This document shows positions 1 through 8,063 of a stretch of 64,000 nt of DNA, piece after piece. The stretch covers positions 1 through 64,000 of the forward strand of contig JAZRUG010000018.1 in the NCBI GenBank assembly GCA_045652425.1, written 5' to 3'. The position numbers were made by a program, and so were the translations under genes. This stretch comes from RGIG1995 sp045652425. Its GTDB lineage: Bacteria > Bacillota > Clostridia > Oscillospirales > CAG-272. Each line of letters starts with the position of its first letter. Position 1 is the stretch's first letter. Below the pieces are notes generated by a model. It had not been told where the DNA came from. It worked only from the letters and a program-made list of their open reading frames with translations, and searched no databases.

Positions 1-195
1 TTTGTATCTGCGCCGCGGGTGAAGGGAGAGTTCCACGGAACGGGCGACCTCTTTGCCAGCGTGCTGATCGGCGGCCTGATCAAGGGGAGATCCCTGCGGG
101 AGTCGGTGCAGTGGGCGGCGGATTTTGTGTCGGCCTGCGCCCGGTATACTCTGGAGCAGGGGACACCCCGTCGGGAAGGAATCGACTTTGAACCG
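1..195 (+). pseudogene. C-terminal fragment of a pyridoxal/pyridoxine kinase (fused to oadB)
   Basis: The frame is open from base 1. The first ~60 residues contain HGTGDLFASVL followed by an amphipathic stretch and EGIDFEPLL, which is the C-terminal ATP-binding end of PfkB-type pyridoxal kinases, not a decarboxylase. The DNA here is strongly GC-rich with G/C third positions (ctg, gtg, ggc, gcc), unlike everything after about 240. It runs in frame into OadB at a point where both families have a D-F-x-P-L-L stretch. This is best read as a chimeric contig end or an illegitimate recombination joint, not a functional kinase. Confidence 0.75.
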
Positions 196-1017
196 CTGCT
201 GTCCAACCCCAAGCTTATGCTCTTCGGCGCCGCCGCACAGTTTGGTATCTTCTTTACCCTGTGTCTTGCAAGTGTTTTCTTTGCAGAAAACGATGCCGCT
301 TCCATCGCTATTATAGGTGCTGCTGACGGTCCTACTTCTATAGTTGTTTCTCAGAAGCTTAACTCTAACTATCAGGGTGCTATAATGGTTGCCGCATATT
401 CTTATATGGCTCTTGTTCCCATTATTCAGCCGCCTGTTATTAAGGCACTTACCACAAAGAAAGAGCGTTTGATTCGTATGCCTTATAAGCCTGCTAACGT
501 TTCTAAGGCTACAAAAATTCTCTTCCCCATTGTTGTTACACTTATTTCCTGTGTAATTGCTCCCTCCGCTGCTTCTCTTATTGGTTCTCTTATGTTTGGT
601 AACCTTATCAGAGAATGTGGAGTTCTGGATTCTCTTTCTGACACAGCCCAGAACGTACTTGCAAACCTTATCACCATTTTCCTTGGTATAAGTGTTGCTT
701 CTCAGATGGTAGCAGAAAAGTTCTTACAGAAAGAAACTCTGCTTATTCTCGGTCTCGGTCTTGTAGCATTTATAGTTGATACCGCCGGCGGTGTTCTCTT
801 TGCAAAATTCTTAAACATCTTTATGAAGGAAAAGATGAACCCCATGATTGGTGCGGCAGGTATTTCTGCATTCCCCATGTCTGGACGTATTGTTCATAAA
901 ATGGGACTTAAGGAAGACCCCCAGAACTTCCTTCTTATGCATTCAATCGGTGTAAACGTTTCCGGTCAGATAGCTTCGGTTATTGCCGGCGGTATTATCC
1001 TTAACTTCTTTTCTTAA
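1..1017 (+). CDS. oadB: Na+-translocating decarboxylase beta subunit (OadB family), N-terminus replaced
   Basis: From about residue 66 of the open frame (SNPKLMLFGAAAQFGIF) to the stop this is the membrane subunit that couples decarboxylation of oxaloacetate or a similar acid to Na+ export. The conserved GAADGPTS motif, which carries the Na+-binding aspartate, is present, followed by repeated hydrophobic helices and the C-terminal segment with HSIGVNVSGQIASV. About 270 residues belong to OadB; the family is usually 370-430, so the first helices are missing and replaced by pyridoxal-kinase sequence. A GTG at 19 could be a formal start but is internal to the kinase part. The next gene, 27 bp downstream, is the small partner subunit. 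The alpha and biotin-carrier subunits are not in the window. Confidence 0.85.
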   Translation, partial: FVSAPRVKGEFHGTGDLFASVLIGGLIKGRSLRESVQWAADFVSACARYTLEQGTPRREGIDFEPLLSNPKLMLFGAAAQFGIFFTLCLASVFFAENDAASIAIIGAADGPTSIVVSQKLNSNYQGAIMVAAYSYMALVPIIQPPVIKALTTKKERLIRMPYKPANVSKATKILFPIVVTLISCVIAPSAASLIGSLMFGNLIRECGVLDSLSDTAQNVLANLITIFLGISVASQMVAEKFLQKETLLILGLGLVAFIVDTAGGVLFAKFLNIFMKEKMNPMIGAAGISAFPMSGRIVHKMGLKEDPQNFLLMHSIGVNVSGQIASVIAGGIILNFFS

Positions 1018-1044
1018 TTAATTGAAACAGAGGAGGTACGTATT

Positions 1045-1239
1045 ATGAATTTTCTTATGACTCTTTTAACGGCAGTTCCCGCAACGGATGCCGCTTCAAA
1101 ACTTGTATTTGACCCAAGTCAGTTTGTAAAGATGTTTCCCTATATGGGCAAGGGTATGCTTGTTATCTTTGTTCTTATCGGTGTTATCATCTTGGTAACT
1201 ATGTTAATAAACAAAATATTTTCAGGTAAGCAAAAATAA
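1045..1239 (+). CDS. OadG-related small membrane subunit
   Basis: A 64-residue protein with one strong transmembrane helix (about residues 35-57) and a short basic tail (NKIFSGKQK). It starts 27 bp after the oadB stop behind a good ribosome site (GAGGAGG-type, about 1030) and ends just before a terminator, so the two genes form one transcript. Small single-helix proteins next to OadB stabilise the decarboxylase pump; this one resembles the short OadG-related subunits of Clostridia more than full OadG, because it lacks the long C-terminal extension. The assignment rests on context and topology more than on motifs. Confidence 0.7.
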   Translation: MNFLMTLLTAVPATDAASKLVFDPSQFVKMFPYMGKGMLVIFVLIGVIILVTMLINKIFSGKQK

Positions 1240-1244
1240 AAATG

Positions 1245-1277
1245 ACGGACTGTCTTAAAAAAAGACAGTCCGTTTTT
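1245..1277. terminator. Bidirectional intrinsic terminator
   Basis: A 12-bp perfect stem (ACGGACTGTCTT / AAGACAGTCCGT) with an A-rich loop is followed by five T on the plus strand and preceded by A residues that serve as the T-tract on the minus strand. It lies between the convergent oadB operon and the Cys-rich gene. Confidence 0.9.
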
Positions 1278-1280
1278 GAC

Positions 1281-1598
1281 TTATTTGCAGCAGTTATCTT
1301 CGCAGTCGCATTTCGTTTCGCCCATGCATGCTTTTACTTGATAGCAAACAGGGATTTTTATGCTGACTTTCTGTGTGATAGTAACTTCACATTTTTTGTC
1401 GCATTTTGCTTCGCAACATTCTACTATTGGCTCGCCGCAGCATTCGACGACAACGTCGCCGAGGGTTGTGCTGGGGGTCAGTTCTATCGGAACGCTGATG
1501 CTTGCATAGTGATAGCCTACTTTTATACATTCATCCTGCGTGCAGTCGCAGTCATAGTCTTTGCCGTACTCCGGTTCGTAGTGATCGTTCTTATCCAT
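1281..1598 (-). CDS. Cysteine-rich hypothetical protein, possibly spore-coat related
   Basis: A 105-residue acidic protein with 17 cysteines, including CDC, ECCGEP, ECCEAKC and a terminal CDCEDNCC. The middle has alternating beta-strand patterns (ISVPIELTP, VTITQKVSIKIPVCYQV) similar in style to short beta-rich clostridial spore-surface or SPOCS-type proteins, but I cannot assign a family. The start follows AAGGAG about 12 bases upstream. It is a stand-alone gene convergent with the oadB operon, sharing its terminator. The high cysteine content would suit disulfide cross-linking or metal binding; that is inference. Confidence 0.6.
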   Translation of the reverse strand: MDKNDHYEPEYGKDYDCDCTQDECIKVGYHYASISVPIELTPSTTLGDVVVECCGEPIVECCEAKCDKKCEVTITQKVSIKIPVCYQVKACMGETKCDCEDNCCK

Positions 1599-1725
1599 TG
1601 TATAGTTTAACTCCTTTTCTTTTTGTGTTAACCAAGCCTTGTGTTAACCAGGGCTCTGTTATTAATTTATTCTAAGAAAAGAAAGATGTTAACACTAATA
1701 GAGGAAGTTTGTTTTCGAAATGCTA

Positions 1726-1754
1726 TTGACTTTTATAATTTACGATAGTATAAT
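1726..1754 (+). promoter_or_regulatory. Promoter of dsdA
   Basis: TTGACT at 1726 and TATAAT at 1749 are separated by 17 bp, about 50 bp upstream of the D-serine dehydratase start. Confidence 0.7.
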
Positions 1755-1802
1755 TTTATAAATGATTTTTTATAATGGTGAAGTGAAAGTGAGTTTATAA
1801 CA

Positions 1803-3083
1803 ATGTTGATAGATAAATTGCGAGCAATTGAGGAAGTTTGTTGGCGTAACACTAACCAAAAAACGTTTGAAGAGGGTATGAAAAACTGCGTTCTGACTAT
1901 GGCAGACGTCGAGGATGCGGCTGCCCGATTAGATAGGTTTGCGGCTTATTTTAAGGTCGCTTTTCCCGAAACGGCAGTAAATGACGGCATTATAGAAAGT
2001 CCTTTAAAAGAAATACCCGAAATGAAAAAGGTTCTCGAAAATGATAATGGTATAAATATCGGCGGCAGACTTTGGATAAAATTAGACAGCCACTTGCCTA
2101 TTTCGGGTTCGATTAAAGCAAGAGGCGGTATATACGAGGTGCTAAAAACTGCTGAAGATATTGCCCTTGAAAAAGGAATGCTGAAGAAAGAAGACGATTA
2201 CGGAAAGCTTGCGGGAAATGAATTTATTAATCTGTTTTCGCAGTATTCAATTGCAGTAGGCTCGACCGGTAATCTTGGGCTTTCTATAGGCATTATTAGT
2301 GCGAAACTTGGTTTTAAGGTAACCGTACATATGTCGGCGGATGCAAGGCAGTGGAAAAAGGATCTGCTTCGCAGCAAGGGCGTAAACGTGGTTGAATATG
2401 AGTCCGATTACTCCGAGGCTGTAAAGCAGGGAAGAAAAATGGCAGAGGGAGACCCGTTCTGTCATTTCATAGATGATGAGAATTCAAAAACTCTGTTTTT
2501 GGGCTATTCGGTTGCTGCTTTTAGACTAAAAGAACAGTTTATTCAAGAGGGAATAGTTGTTGATGAAACGCATCCTCTTAACGTTTATCTGCCATGCGGT
2601 GTCGGAGGCGGTCCCGGCGGTGTTGCTTTTGGTTTGAAGCAAATTTTTGGGGATAACGTTAACTGCTTTTTTGCCGAGCCTACCCACGCACCCTGTATGA
2701 TACTCGGCATGTCAACAGGTAAGCATAATGAGATATCCGTTGAGGATATCGGTATAGACAGCCACACAGTTGCCGACGGATTGGCGGTAGGAAGAGCTTC
2801 GGGCTTTGTCGGAAAGGTTATGGAGCCGTTTATAAGCGGATGCTATACGTTGCAGGATGAAAGAATGTATAAGCTTTTGGCACAACTTGCAGACTCCGAG
2901 GGCATATTCCTCGAGCCCAGCGCATTAGCTGGAATGTACGGTCCTGTCCTAACTGAAAAGACAAAAGAATTTGCCGATTTTAAGTTAAATGCTAATTCGA
3001 CACATCTTGTATGGGCAACCGGCGGCAGTATGGTTCCCGAAGAGGAAATGAAGAAGTATTACGAAACAGGTAAAAGTATATGA
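1803..3083 (+). CDS. dsdA: D-serine ammonia-lyase (D-serine dehydratase)
   Basis: A 426-residue fold-type II PLP enzyme that converts D-serine to pyruvate and ammonia in the cytoplasm. The PLP lysine is K105 in SGSIKARGG and the phosphate-binding glycine-rich loop is GSTGNLGLS (about 153-161). PCGVGGGPGGVAFG and the C-terminal WATGGSMVP segment are also typical of DsdA. Length matches the family (about 420-445). It has its own promoter and terminator, so it is monocistronic; no DsdX transporter or DsdC regulator is adjacent. Pyruvate produced here could feed the neighbouring lactate dehydrogenase, which is inference from proximity only. Confidence 0.95.
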   Translation: MLIDKLRAIEEVCWRNTNQKTFEEGMKNCVLTMADVEDAAARLDRFAAYFKVAFPETAVNDGIIESPLKEIPEMKKVLENDNGINIGGRLWIKLDSHLPISGSIKARGGIYEVLKTAEDIALEKGMLKKEDDYGKLAGNEFINLFSQYSIAVGSTGNLGLSIGIISAKLGFKVTVHMSADARQWKKDLLRSKGVNVVEYESDYSEAVKQGRKMAEGDPFCHFIDDENSKTLFLGYSVAAFRLKEQFIQEGIVVDETHPLNVYLPCGVGGGPGGVAFGLKQIFGDNVNCFFAEPTHAPCMILGMSTGKHNEISVEDIGIDSHTVADGLAVGRASGFVGKVMEPFISGCYTLQDERMYKLLAQLADSEGIFLEPSALAGMYGPVLTEKTKEFADFKLNANSTHLVWATGGSMVPEEEMKKYYETGKSI

Positions 3084-3087
3084 TAAA

Positions 3088-3143
3088 AATTAGTGGATAT
3101 GCTCTATATGCTCAGAGGGGCTGTATCCACTAATTGTTTTTTT
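3088..3143 (+). terminator. Intrinsic terminator of dsdA
   Basis: AATTAGTGGATA (3088-3099) pairs with TATCCACTAATT (3124-3135), followed by G and seven T. Confidence 0.9.
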
Positions 3144-3154
3144 ATGCTTTTTTG

Positions 3155-3183
3155 TTGACAACATGCATTTGTATTGTTATAAT
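3155..3183 (+). promoter_or_regulatory. Promoter of lactate dehydrogenase
   Basis: TTGACA (3155) and TATAAT (3178) with a 17-bp spacer, both perfect consensus. A palindrome TGTTGACAACA overlaps the -35 box and may be an operator. The transcript would have a leader of about 200 nt before the start at 3393; I see no known riboswitch in it. Confidence 0.7.
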
Positions 3184-3392
3184 AGATACACCACATACCG
3201 ATAAATAATTTTGCAAAGGTTCAGCTTGATTATAATAAAACATACACGCTTTATTAAAAGACAATTAATTATGGAAAAAATTGTTGAACGGTAAAATGCG
3301 ATTGTAAGAGGCGAATGCAAGAGGTTAACTTTTATATTGCTGATATATAGCTTGTGTACAATGATTGAAAAGCGAATCAAAGGGGAAATATT

Positions 3393-4334
3393 ATGAACAA
3401 AATAACAATTATAGGCGCCGGAAGTGTAGGCGCAACTATTGGGTATACTATGATGGTAACCGGTTTGGCTTCAGAGATTGTTCTTATAGACATAAATCAA
3501 GAGAAAGCTTATGGTGAGGAACTTGATATTAAGCAGGGCGTTCCTTTTTGCCATCCAACCAATATTTATGCGGGTTCATATGCCGATGCTAAAAATTCCA
3601 ATATAGTTATTATTACGTCGGGAATAGCCAGAAAAGCCGACCAGTCAAGGCTTGAACTCGCACAGGCTAACGTTGATATTTTGAAAAACGTTGCCGATCA
3701 GGTTGTAAAATATGCTCCCGATGCGATTTATGTAATAGTTAGTAATCCCGTTGACGTTCTTACTTACGTTTTTTGTAAGCACACAGGTCTTCCCGAGCAC
3801 AGAATTATCGGTTCGGGGACTATTCTTGATACATCTCGTTTGAGATCGAGAATTGCGGAATACTATTCGGTTAACCAGAAAAACGTTCACGCTTACGTTT
3901 TGGGTGAACACGGTGATTCTGCTTTTGTACCGTGGTCAACTGCAAATATCTCAAACGTTCTTGTCGAGGATTATCACCGAAATGACACACATTCTGCTGT
4001 CGCTTCACCGTTCAGTAAATATGACGTGGAGGAATACGTTCGTAAATCAGGCGCACAAATTATAAGCAGAAAGGGAGCTACCTTTTATGCTGTCTCGTCC
4101 TCGGTTACTCATCTTTGTAAATGTATTTTAAGCGGAATGGATACAGCGTTGACCGTATCAACTATGTTGCACGGAGAGTACGGAATAAACGATGTTTGTC
4201 TTAGCTTAATAAATATATTAGGAACTAATGGTGTAATTGAAAAGGTTATGCTTCCTCTGAATGATGAAGAAATTTTGAAACTTCACAAAAGTGCAGATAG
4301 CTTGAAAAATGTAATTAATAATATAAAAATATAA
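3393..4334 (+). CDS. ldh: L-lactate dehydrogenase-type NAD-dependent dehydrogenase
   Basis: A 313-residue LDH/MDH-superfamily enzyme. The NAD-binding GAGSVGA motif is at residues 8-14 and the adenine-ribose aspartate is D33. The catalytic histidine is H173 in LGEHGDSAFVPWS, with D146 and R149 in ILDTSR. The overall pattern is lactate-dehydrogenase-like. However, the substrate-specificity loop reads GIARKADQSR: R80 stands where classical LDH has Gln102 and malate dehydrogenase has Arg. R86 is the conserved loop arginine. It probably reduces pyruvate to lactate with NADH in fermentation, but activity on oxaloacetate or another 2-oxoacid cannot be excluded. The start follows AAAGGGG at a normal distance. 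No terminator of its own is obvious before the ssrA-derived repeat. Confidence 0.88.
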   Translation: MNKITIIGAGSVGATIGYTMMVTGLASEIVLIDINQEKAYGEELDIKQGVPFCHPTNIYAGSYADAKNSNIVIITSGIARKADQSRLELAQANVDILKNVADQVVKYAPDAIYVIVSNPVDVLTYVFCKHTGLPEHRIIGSGTILDTSRLRSRIAEYYSVNQKNVHAYVLGEHGDSAFVPWSTANISNVLVEDYHRNDTHSAVASPFSKYDVEEYVRKSGAQIISRKGATFYAVSSSVTHLCKCILSGMDTALTVSTMLHGEYGINDVCLSLINILGTNGVIEKVMLPLNDEEILKLHKSADSLKNVINNIKI

Positions 4335-4377
4335 CTAAATGTTTAAAGAATCTTTCCACGAGCATTTTGCGTGTTGT

Positions 4378-4454
4378 GTTCGCCTTTCCCTCGTGAAGAC
4401 AACGCCAAAACAAAAAAGCCACGTTAAGTGGCTTTTTTATTTTGGTGGAGTCGA
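4378..4454 (-). repeat. ssrA 3'-end plus terminator copy 1 (attachment-site remnant, left end of island 1)
   Basis: A 77-bp sequence identical, base for base, to 8735-8811. Its last 12 bases (TGGTGGAGTCGA, 4443-4454) equal the encoded CCA end of the tmRNA gene at 11129-11140. Read on the minus strand it is the tmRNA 3' end followed by an intrinsic terminator (AAAAAAGCCAC/GTGGCTTTTTT, 4412-4438). This is what a displaced ssrA 3' end looks like after site-specific integration. Confidence 0.85.
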
Positions 4455-4506
4455 TGATTCAAAAAGACTTGACAGATTTGCAAGTTAATTTTCGGTTGTA
4501 TTCTTT

Positions 4507-5355
4507 TTAAAAAACTGAAAAAGCGAAGACTATTTCGATAGAATCCCTTTCTGCATTGTTTTGAATTTTAAGACAGTCCTCTGAATTTAAAATGATAGAA
4601 AGCGTATTATCTTCATTGGTTTTGTATTCACAATCTAATTTATAAATAACAGGATCCATTTCGCCAAAATGATTCTTTGAAGTTAGCGATATATTGAATG
4701 ATTTGATATAATTGGGGTCATAAAAGTCAATAATCATTTCAATTTTTTCATATACAACGTTGTTTTTTTGTAAGTGAAGAGTTATTTTACGTTCTTTTTC
4801 GTCATATGTGTTAAAAGCTCTTAAATCTTTTCCAATTCCTGTAGTTTCAGTTCTGATGTATTTAATAATCTTATCTGTAGAATCGCCGTATTCCGTAGTG
4901 CTTACAGTATGTGTACCATACATTAGTTGGTATTCTTTGTCATTCATTCCATCGAAATTAAAATCTTTTATAGCAATAAAATGGAATATTCCGCCTTCAT
5001 CTACCAAAAAATGAAATGCACCATTTTCTTTTAGTGTTTGACGGTTTATATTATAGCAAAATATGGGAATTATTATTGCAAGTATCAAAAGAAGCGACAG
5101 AGATGCTTCTTTATTTAATAGGATTTTTATAACTATTGCCGCTATTATTGCTATTATCGATAAGAAAAAATAGTAGATTACTACGTTAAAGCTTTGGGGG
5201 ATAATATCACCACTATCAACAAAGGCTATGTCATAGTTGAATATAAATACGAAAAAGCAAAGAAGAACTATAGCTGTTATGAATAATACAAGTGTTTTCA
5301 TATAAAGAGCGAGTCTTTTTCTGACAAGTTTCATATCGTTATCATTTTCATTCAT
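4507..5355 (-). CDS. Membrane protein of unknown function with extracytoplasmic domain
   Basis: A 282-residue protein with three predicted transmembrane helices in the first ~105 residues (about 20-42, 58-80, 86-103), then a soluble beta-rich domain of about 175 residues containing FNFDGMNDKEYQL, which resembles the calcium-loop-like repeats of extracytoplasmic proteins. The start is supported by AAGGAG 12 bases upstream. It lies just inside the left att copy of island 1, transcribed toward it, and is not part of the plus-strand Fic cluster. I do not recognise the family. Confidence 0.65.
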   Translation of the reverse strand: MNENDNDMKLVRKRLALYMKTLVLFITAIVLLCFFVFIFNYDIAFVDSGDIIPQSFNVVIYYFFLSIIAIIAAIVIKILLNKEASLSLLLILAIIIPIFCYNINRQTLKENGAFHFLVDEGGIFHFIAIKDFNFDGMNDKEYQLMYGTHTVSTTEYGDSTDKIIKYIRTETTGIGKDLRAFNTYDEKERKITLHLQKNNVVYEKIEMIIDFYDPNYIKSFNISLTSKNHFGEMDPVIYKLDCEYKTNEDNTLSIILNSEDCLKIQNNAERDSIEIVFAFSVF

Positions 5356-5604
5356 AGCGCTAATTCTCCTTTTTTGATGTGTGTTTGTATATTATTTATA
5401 TCATACATTTTCAAATAATGCAATAAGTTTGCGTGAATCGGTTCTTTTGGCAGTAGATGTGTAGCTTTGTTGTTTCAATGCGGATGTTTTTTGCTGTTTT
5501 TTTATGGTTTTTTATATTTAGGGGGAGAAATGTAAATAATACTGTATTATAATGAAAGTGTTACTATTTTAGTTGCAGATTTGGTATAATACGATTTGTT
5601 AAGT

Positions 5605-5659
5605 GGTTTACGAAAAGGTTTACGATGTGGTTGACAAAACGAAACAATTTGGTTATAAT
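5605..5659 (+). promoter_or_regulatory. Promoter of the Fic gene cluster with three 12-bp iterons
   Basis: TTGACA (5631) and TATAAT (5654) are spaced 17 bp. GGTTTACGA occurs at 5605 and 5617 and a variant GGTTGACAA at 5629, a strict 12-bp period; the third repeat overlaps the -35 box. A regulator binding the direct repeats would control transcription. Confidence 0.7.
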
Positions 5660-5694
5660 AATAGTATAAATAATGTATTATGGAGGAAAATACG

Positions 5695-6936
5695 ATGGAT
5701 AAGAGTAAGGTTTTAGAGTTGCTTACACAAGATAAATATTATTCTGTTGATGATTTGCGTTATAATCAAAAGGTTGGGGTAATGTTTTCAAAAGAGCAGT
5801 TTTCTGAATTTTTATCAATAAAAGATGAGTTGGTAGAAGAGAATGTGCAGTTGTTTAGAGTTCTTCCTCTGAAAACCTTTAATTCGAAACATTGCTTTTA
5901 TGTGTTTTTGAAGTATTTGGCTTCAGTGTTTGAGGAGTATATTAGGTTGCTGAGCTCAGATTTTGAAAGCAATCATAGTTCGCTGTTTATGAGAAACCTC
6001 GACGATATTATGATGTCTAGTGTATTTTCGGAAATTGAGGGATCTTTGAATATTGAAAATATTCCGACGACGCACAAGAGGATCAAAGAAATATATCAGA
6101 AGAAAGAGCTTGTTGACAATAATGATATTATAGTTCGTAATATGTTGGATGCAGTAAAGTTTATTGTCGAAAATAAACCTTCATTCACCAAGGAAAATTT
6201 GCTGAAGTTATATAATATCTTAAGCAAGGATAGTTTGCCAGAAGATAAGAAATTGAATGATGGTGCATATTACCGTCATGATAGCGTTTACATTGGTAAT
6301 TATGAAGGTGCACCTGTTGAAGTTATAGACGAATGCATGGATTCATTGTTTGCTTTCGCTAATGATAGTAAATGTTTAGAGACATGTGGTGTATTGTTTC
6401 CTCATATTTGTCATTATTATATACTTTACGTTCATCCGTATTTTGATTTTAACGGACGTACTGCGAGAATGGTTTCTTTTTGGTTGAATTATATCAATGA
6501 TATAGCAATTGCGCCTTATTTTATGAGCGAAGCTATTAATGACAGCAAGAGTAACTATTATCGTGCTATTGAAAATACGCGAAACACTAACAACGACTTA
6601 ACGTATTTCTTAGGATATATTCTTGAGACTTCGATCAAGTATAGTTTCATTTATAAGAATCTTGAAGAGATCAAAAATGAACTTTCAAAGACCGGTGATA
6701 GCCTTACGAATACCGAGTGGAACTACGTTAAGAAAATACTTGTGCATAACTCGGAAAATTATTTCAAGCACAAAGAATTTTTAACGTATATCAATGCAAC
6801 CATGACCAAACCCGGTGCATTGAAAATATTGAATAATCTAACCGATTATGGCATATTGGAAAAGTCTAAAAACAAAAAAGGCGAGATTATTTATAGGTTG
6901 AATCAAGACTTGGTGACTTATAAGTATAATGGGTAG
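5695..6936 (+). CDS. Fic-domain protein (AMP-transferase family) with C-terminal winged helix
   Basis: I choose the ATG at 5695 (413 residues) because GGAGG sits eight bases upstream; the upstream ATG at 5680 would put that site inside the gene. The Fic core has HPYFDFNGRTAR at about 247-258, the catalytic loop that binds Mg-ATP and transfers AMP to hydroxyl side chains; the usual HPFxxGNGR is altered to FNGR. A possible inhibitory helix SEIEGS lies at about 112-117, N-terminal to the Fic fold as in class II proteins. The last ~80 residues resemble a winged-helix domain. It is the first gene of the plus-strand cargo of island 1. A toxin-like or regulatory role is likely by family; the target is unknown. 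Confidence 0.85.
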   Translation: MDKSKVLELLTQDKYYSVDDLRYNQKVGVMFSKEQFSEFLSIKDELVEENVQLFRVLPLKTFNSKHCFYVFLKYLASVFEEYIRLLSSDFESNHSSLFMRNLDDIMMSSVFSEIEGSLNIENIPTTHKRIKEIYQKKELVDNNDIIVRNMLDAVKFIVENKPSFTKENLLKLYNILSKDSLPEDKKLNDGAYYRHDSVYIGNYEGAPVEVIDECMDSLFAFANDSKCLETCGVLFPHICHYYILYVHPYFDFNGRTARMVSFWLNYINDIAIAPYFMSEAINDSKSNYYRAIENTRNTNNDLTYFLGYILETSIKYSFIYKNLEEIKNELSKTGDSLTNTEWNYVKKILVHNSENYFKHKEFLTYINATMTKPGALKILNNLTDYGILEKSKNKKGEIIYRLNQDLVTYKYNG

Positions 6937-7048
6937 AAATGAAAAAATAATATTTTCTTGTGATTGTATTAAAAAATAAAGAATATGTTGGCTTTAAGAT
7001 TATCATTGCAAAGAAGTTGGATAATGCAATAAAAGAGAGGGGAGAGCA

Positions 7049-8020
7049 ATGTCAGAATTAATTTCATATGGAAAAACTATCAGTAGTATTTTTCAGCTTT
7101 TAGGAGATAAAGAGAATGACATTACATTAAGTATGTCTTGGGCCTTGAATAAGTGCCCCGAGTTTTTGAAAAATATTGTGTTTGAGGTTTCAGGTGTTGT
7201 TATAGATTCAAACTTGGTTATAATAAAAAATCAAGATTATGATGCTGAATCGGGAATAACAGATATTGAAATTACAGACGGAAAAAACGTACATCTGATT
7301 TTCGAAGCGAAACGCGGGTGGATACTTCCAGGGGGAGATCAATTAACGAAATACTCTTTGAAAAAAGATTTTGTTAATTCGCCGGCAGGGACTAAGAAGA
7401 TTATTACTCTTTCTGAGTGTTCGGCTGATTATGCTAACGCATATTTACCATTCCATAAAACAAACGGTATTGAAGTCTTGCATATGCCGTGGAAAAGAGT
7501 TTATGAATTGGCGGTTTTGGCTTATTCAAAATCCAGTCACGCAGAAAAAAGATTGCTTAATGAATTTTGTGATTACTTGAAAGGTATAATGACTATGCAA
7601 AATAAGGATTCAAATTGGGTGTACGTAGTATCATTGGGGAGCAGTACTCCTGAAAATTGTGATTTAACATGGATAGAGATAGTAGAAAAATATAATAAGT
7701 ATTTTTGTCCGGTGGGGAAATATGGGTTTCCGAAAGAACCTCCGAACTACATAGCTTTTCGATATGCGGGGCAGTTGCAGGCTATTCATCATATAGATGG
7801 ATATTCCGTAACAAAAAATATTCATTCGGAAATTGAGCATATTCCGGAGGGAGAATGGGAAACAGAGCATTTTGTGTTTTATCTTGGTCCTAAAATAATT
7901 CCATCTAAGGTCGTAAAAACAGGTAATATATATCGCAACGGAAGAGTATGGGCTATGCTTGATACGTTATTAACTTGCAGTACTATAAGTGAAGCGCGAG
8001 ATGTAAGTAATCAAAGATGA
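7049..8020 (+). CDS. Putative PD-(D/E)XK nuclease-family protein
   Basis: A 323-residue protein. Residues 70-88 read GITDIEI...LIFEAK, with D72, E86 and K88 spaced as in PD-(D/E)XK nuclease cores, followed by Q98-K101 in DQLTKY. The fold is used by restriction and defence nucleases. The C-terminal ~150 residues are unassigned. It starts behind GAGGGGAGAGC 112 bp after fic and precedes the SseB-like gene by 43 bp, so the three are probably co-transcribed. No methylase or helicase partner is present, so a classical restriction system is unlikely. The nuclease call rests on a short motif. Confidence 0.55.
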   Translation: MSELISYGKTISSIFQLLGDKENDITLSMSWALNKCPEFLKNIVFEVSGVVIDSNLVIIKNQDYDAESGITDIEITDGKNVHLIFEAKRGWILPGGDQLTKYSLKKDFVNSPAGTKKIITLSECSADYANAYLPFHKTNGIEVLHMPWKRVYELAVLAYSKSSHAEKRLLNEFCDYLKGIMTMQNKDSNWVYVVSLGSSTPENCDLTWIEIVEKYNKYFCPVGKYGFPKEPPNYIAFRYAGQLQAIHHIDGYSVTKNIHSEIEHIPEGEWETEHFVFYLGPKIIPSKVVKTGNIYRNGRVWAMLDTLLTCSTISEARDVSNQR

Positions 8021-8063
8021 GTCCCAAGAGGGGAATACTGTGTATGGAAATTGAGGCGACATT

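Noticed and set aside
1242..1610. 122-residue plus-strand frame after the oadB operon
   Set aside because: It starts within a terminator and lies opposite the Cys-rich gene, which has a better ribosome site and ordered cysteines.
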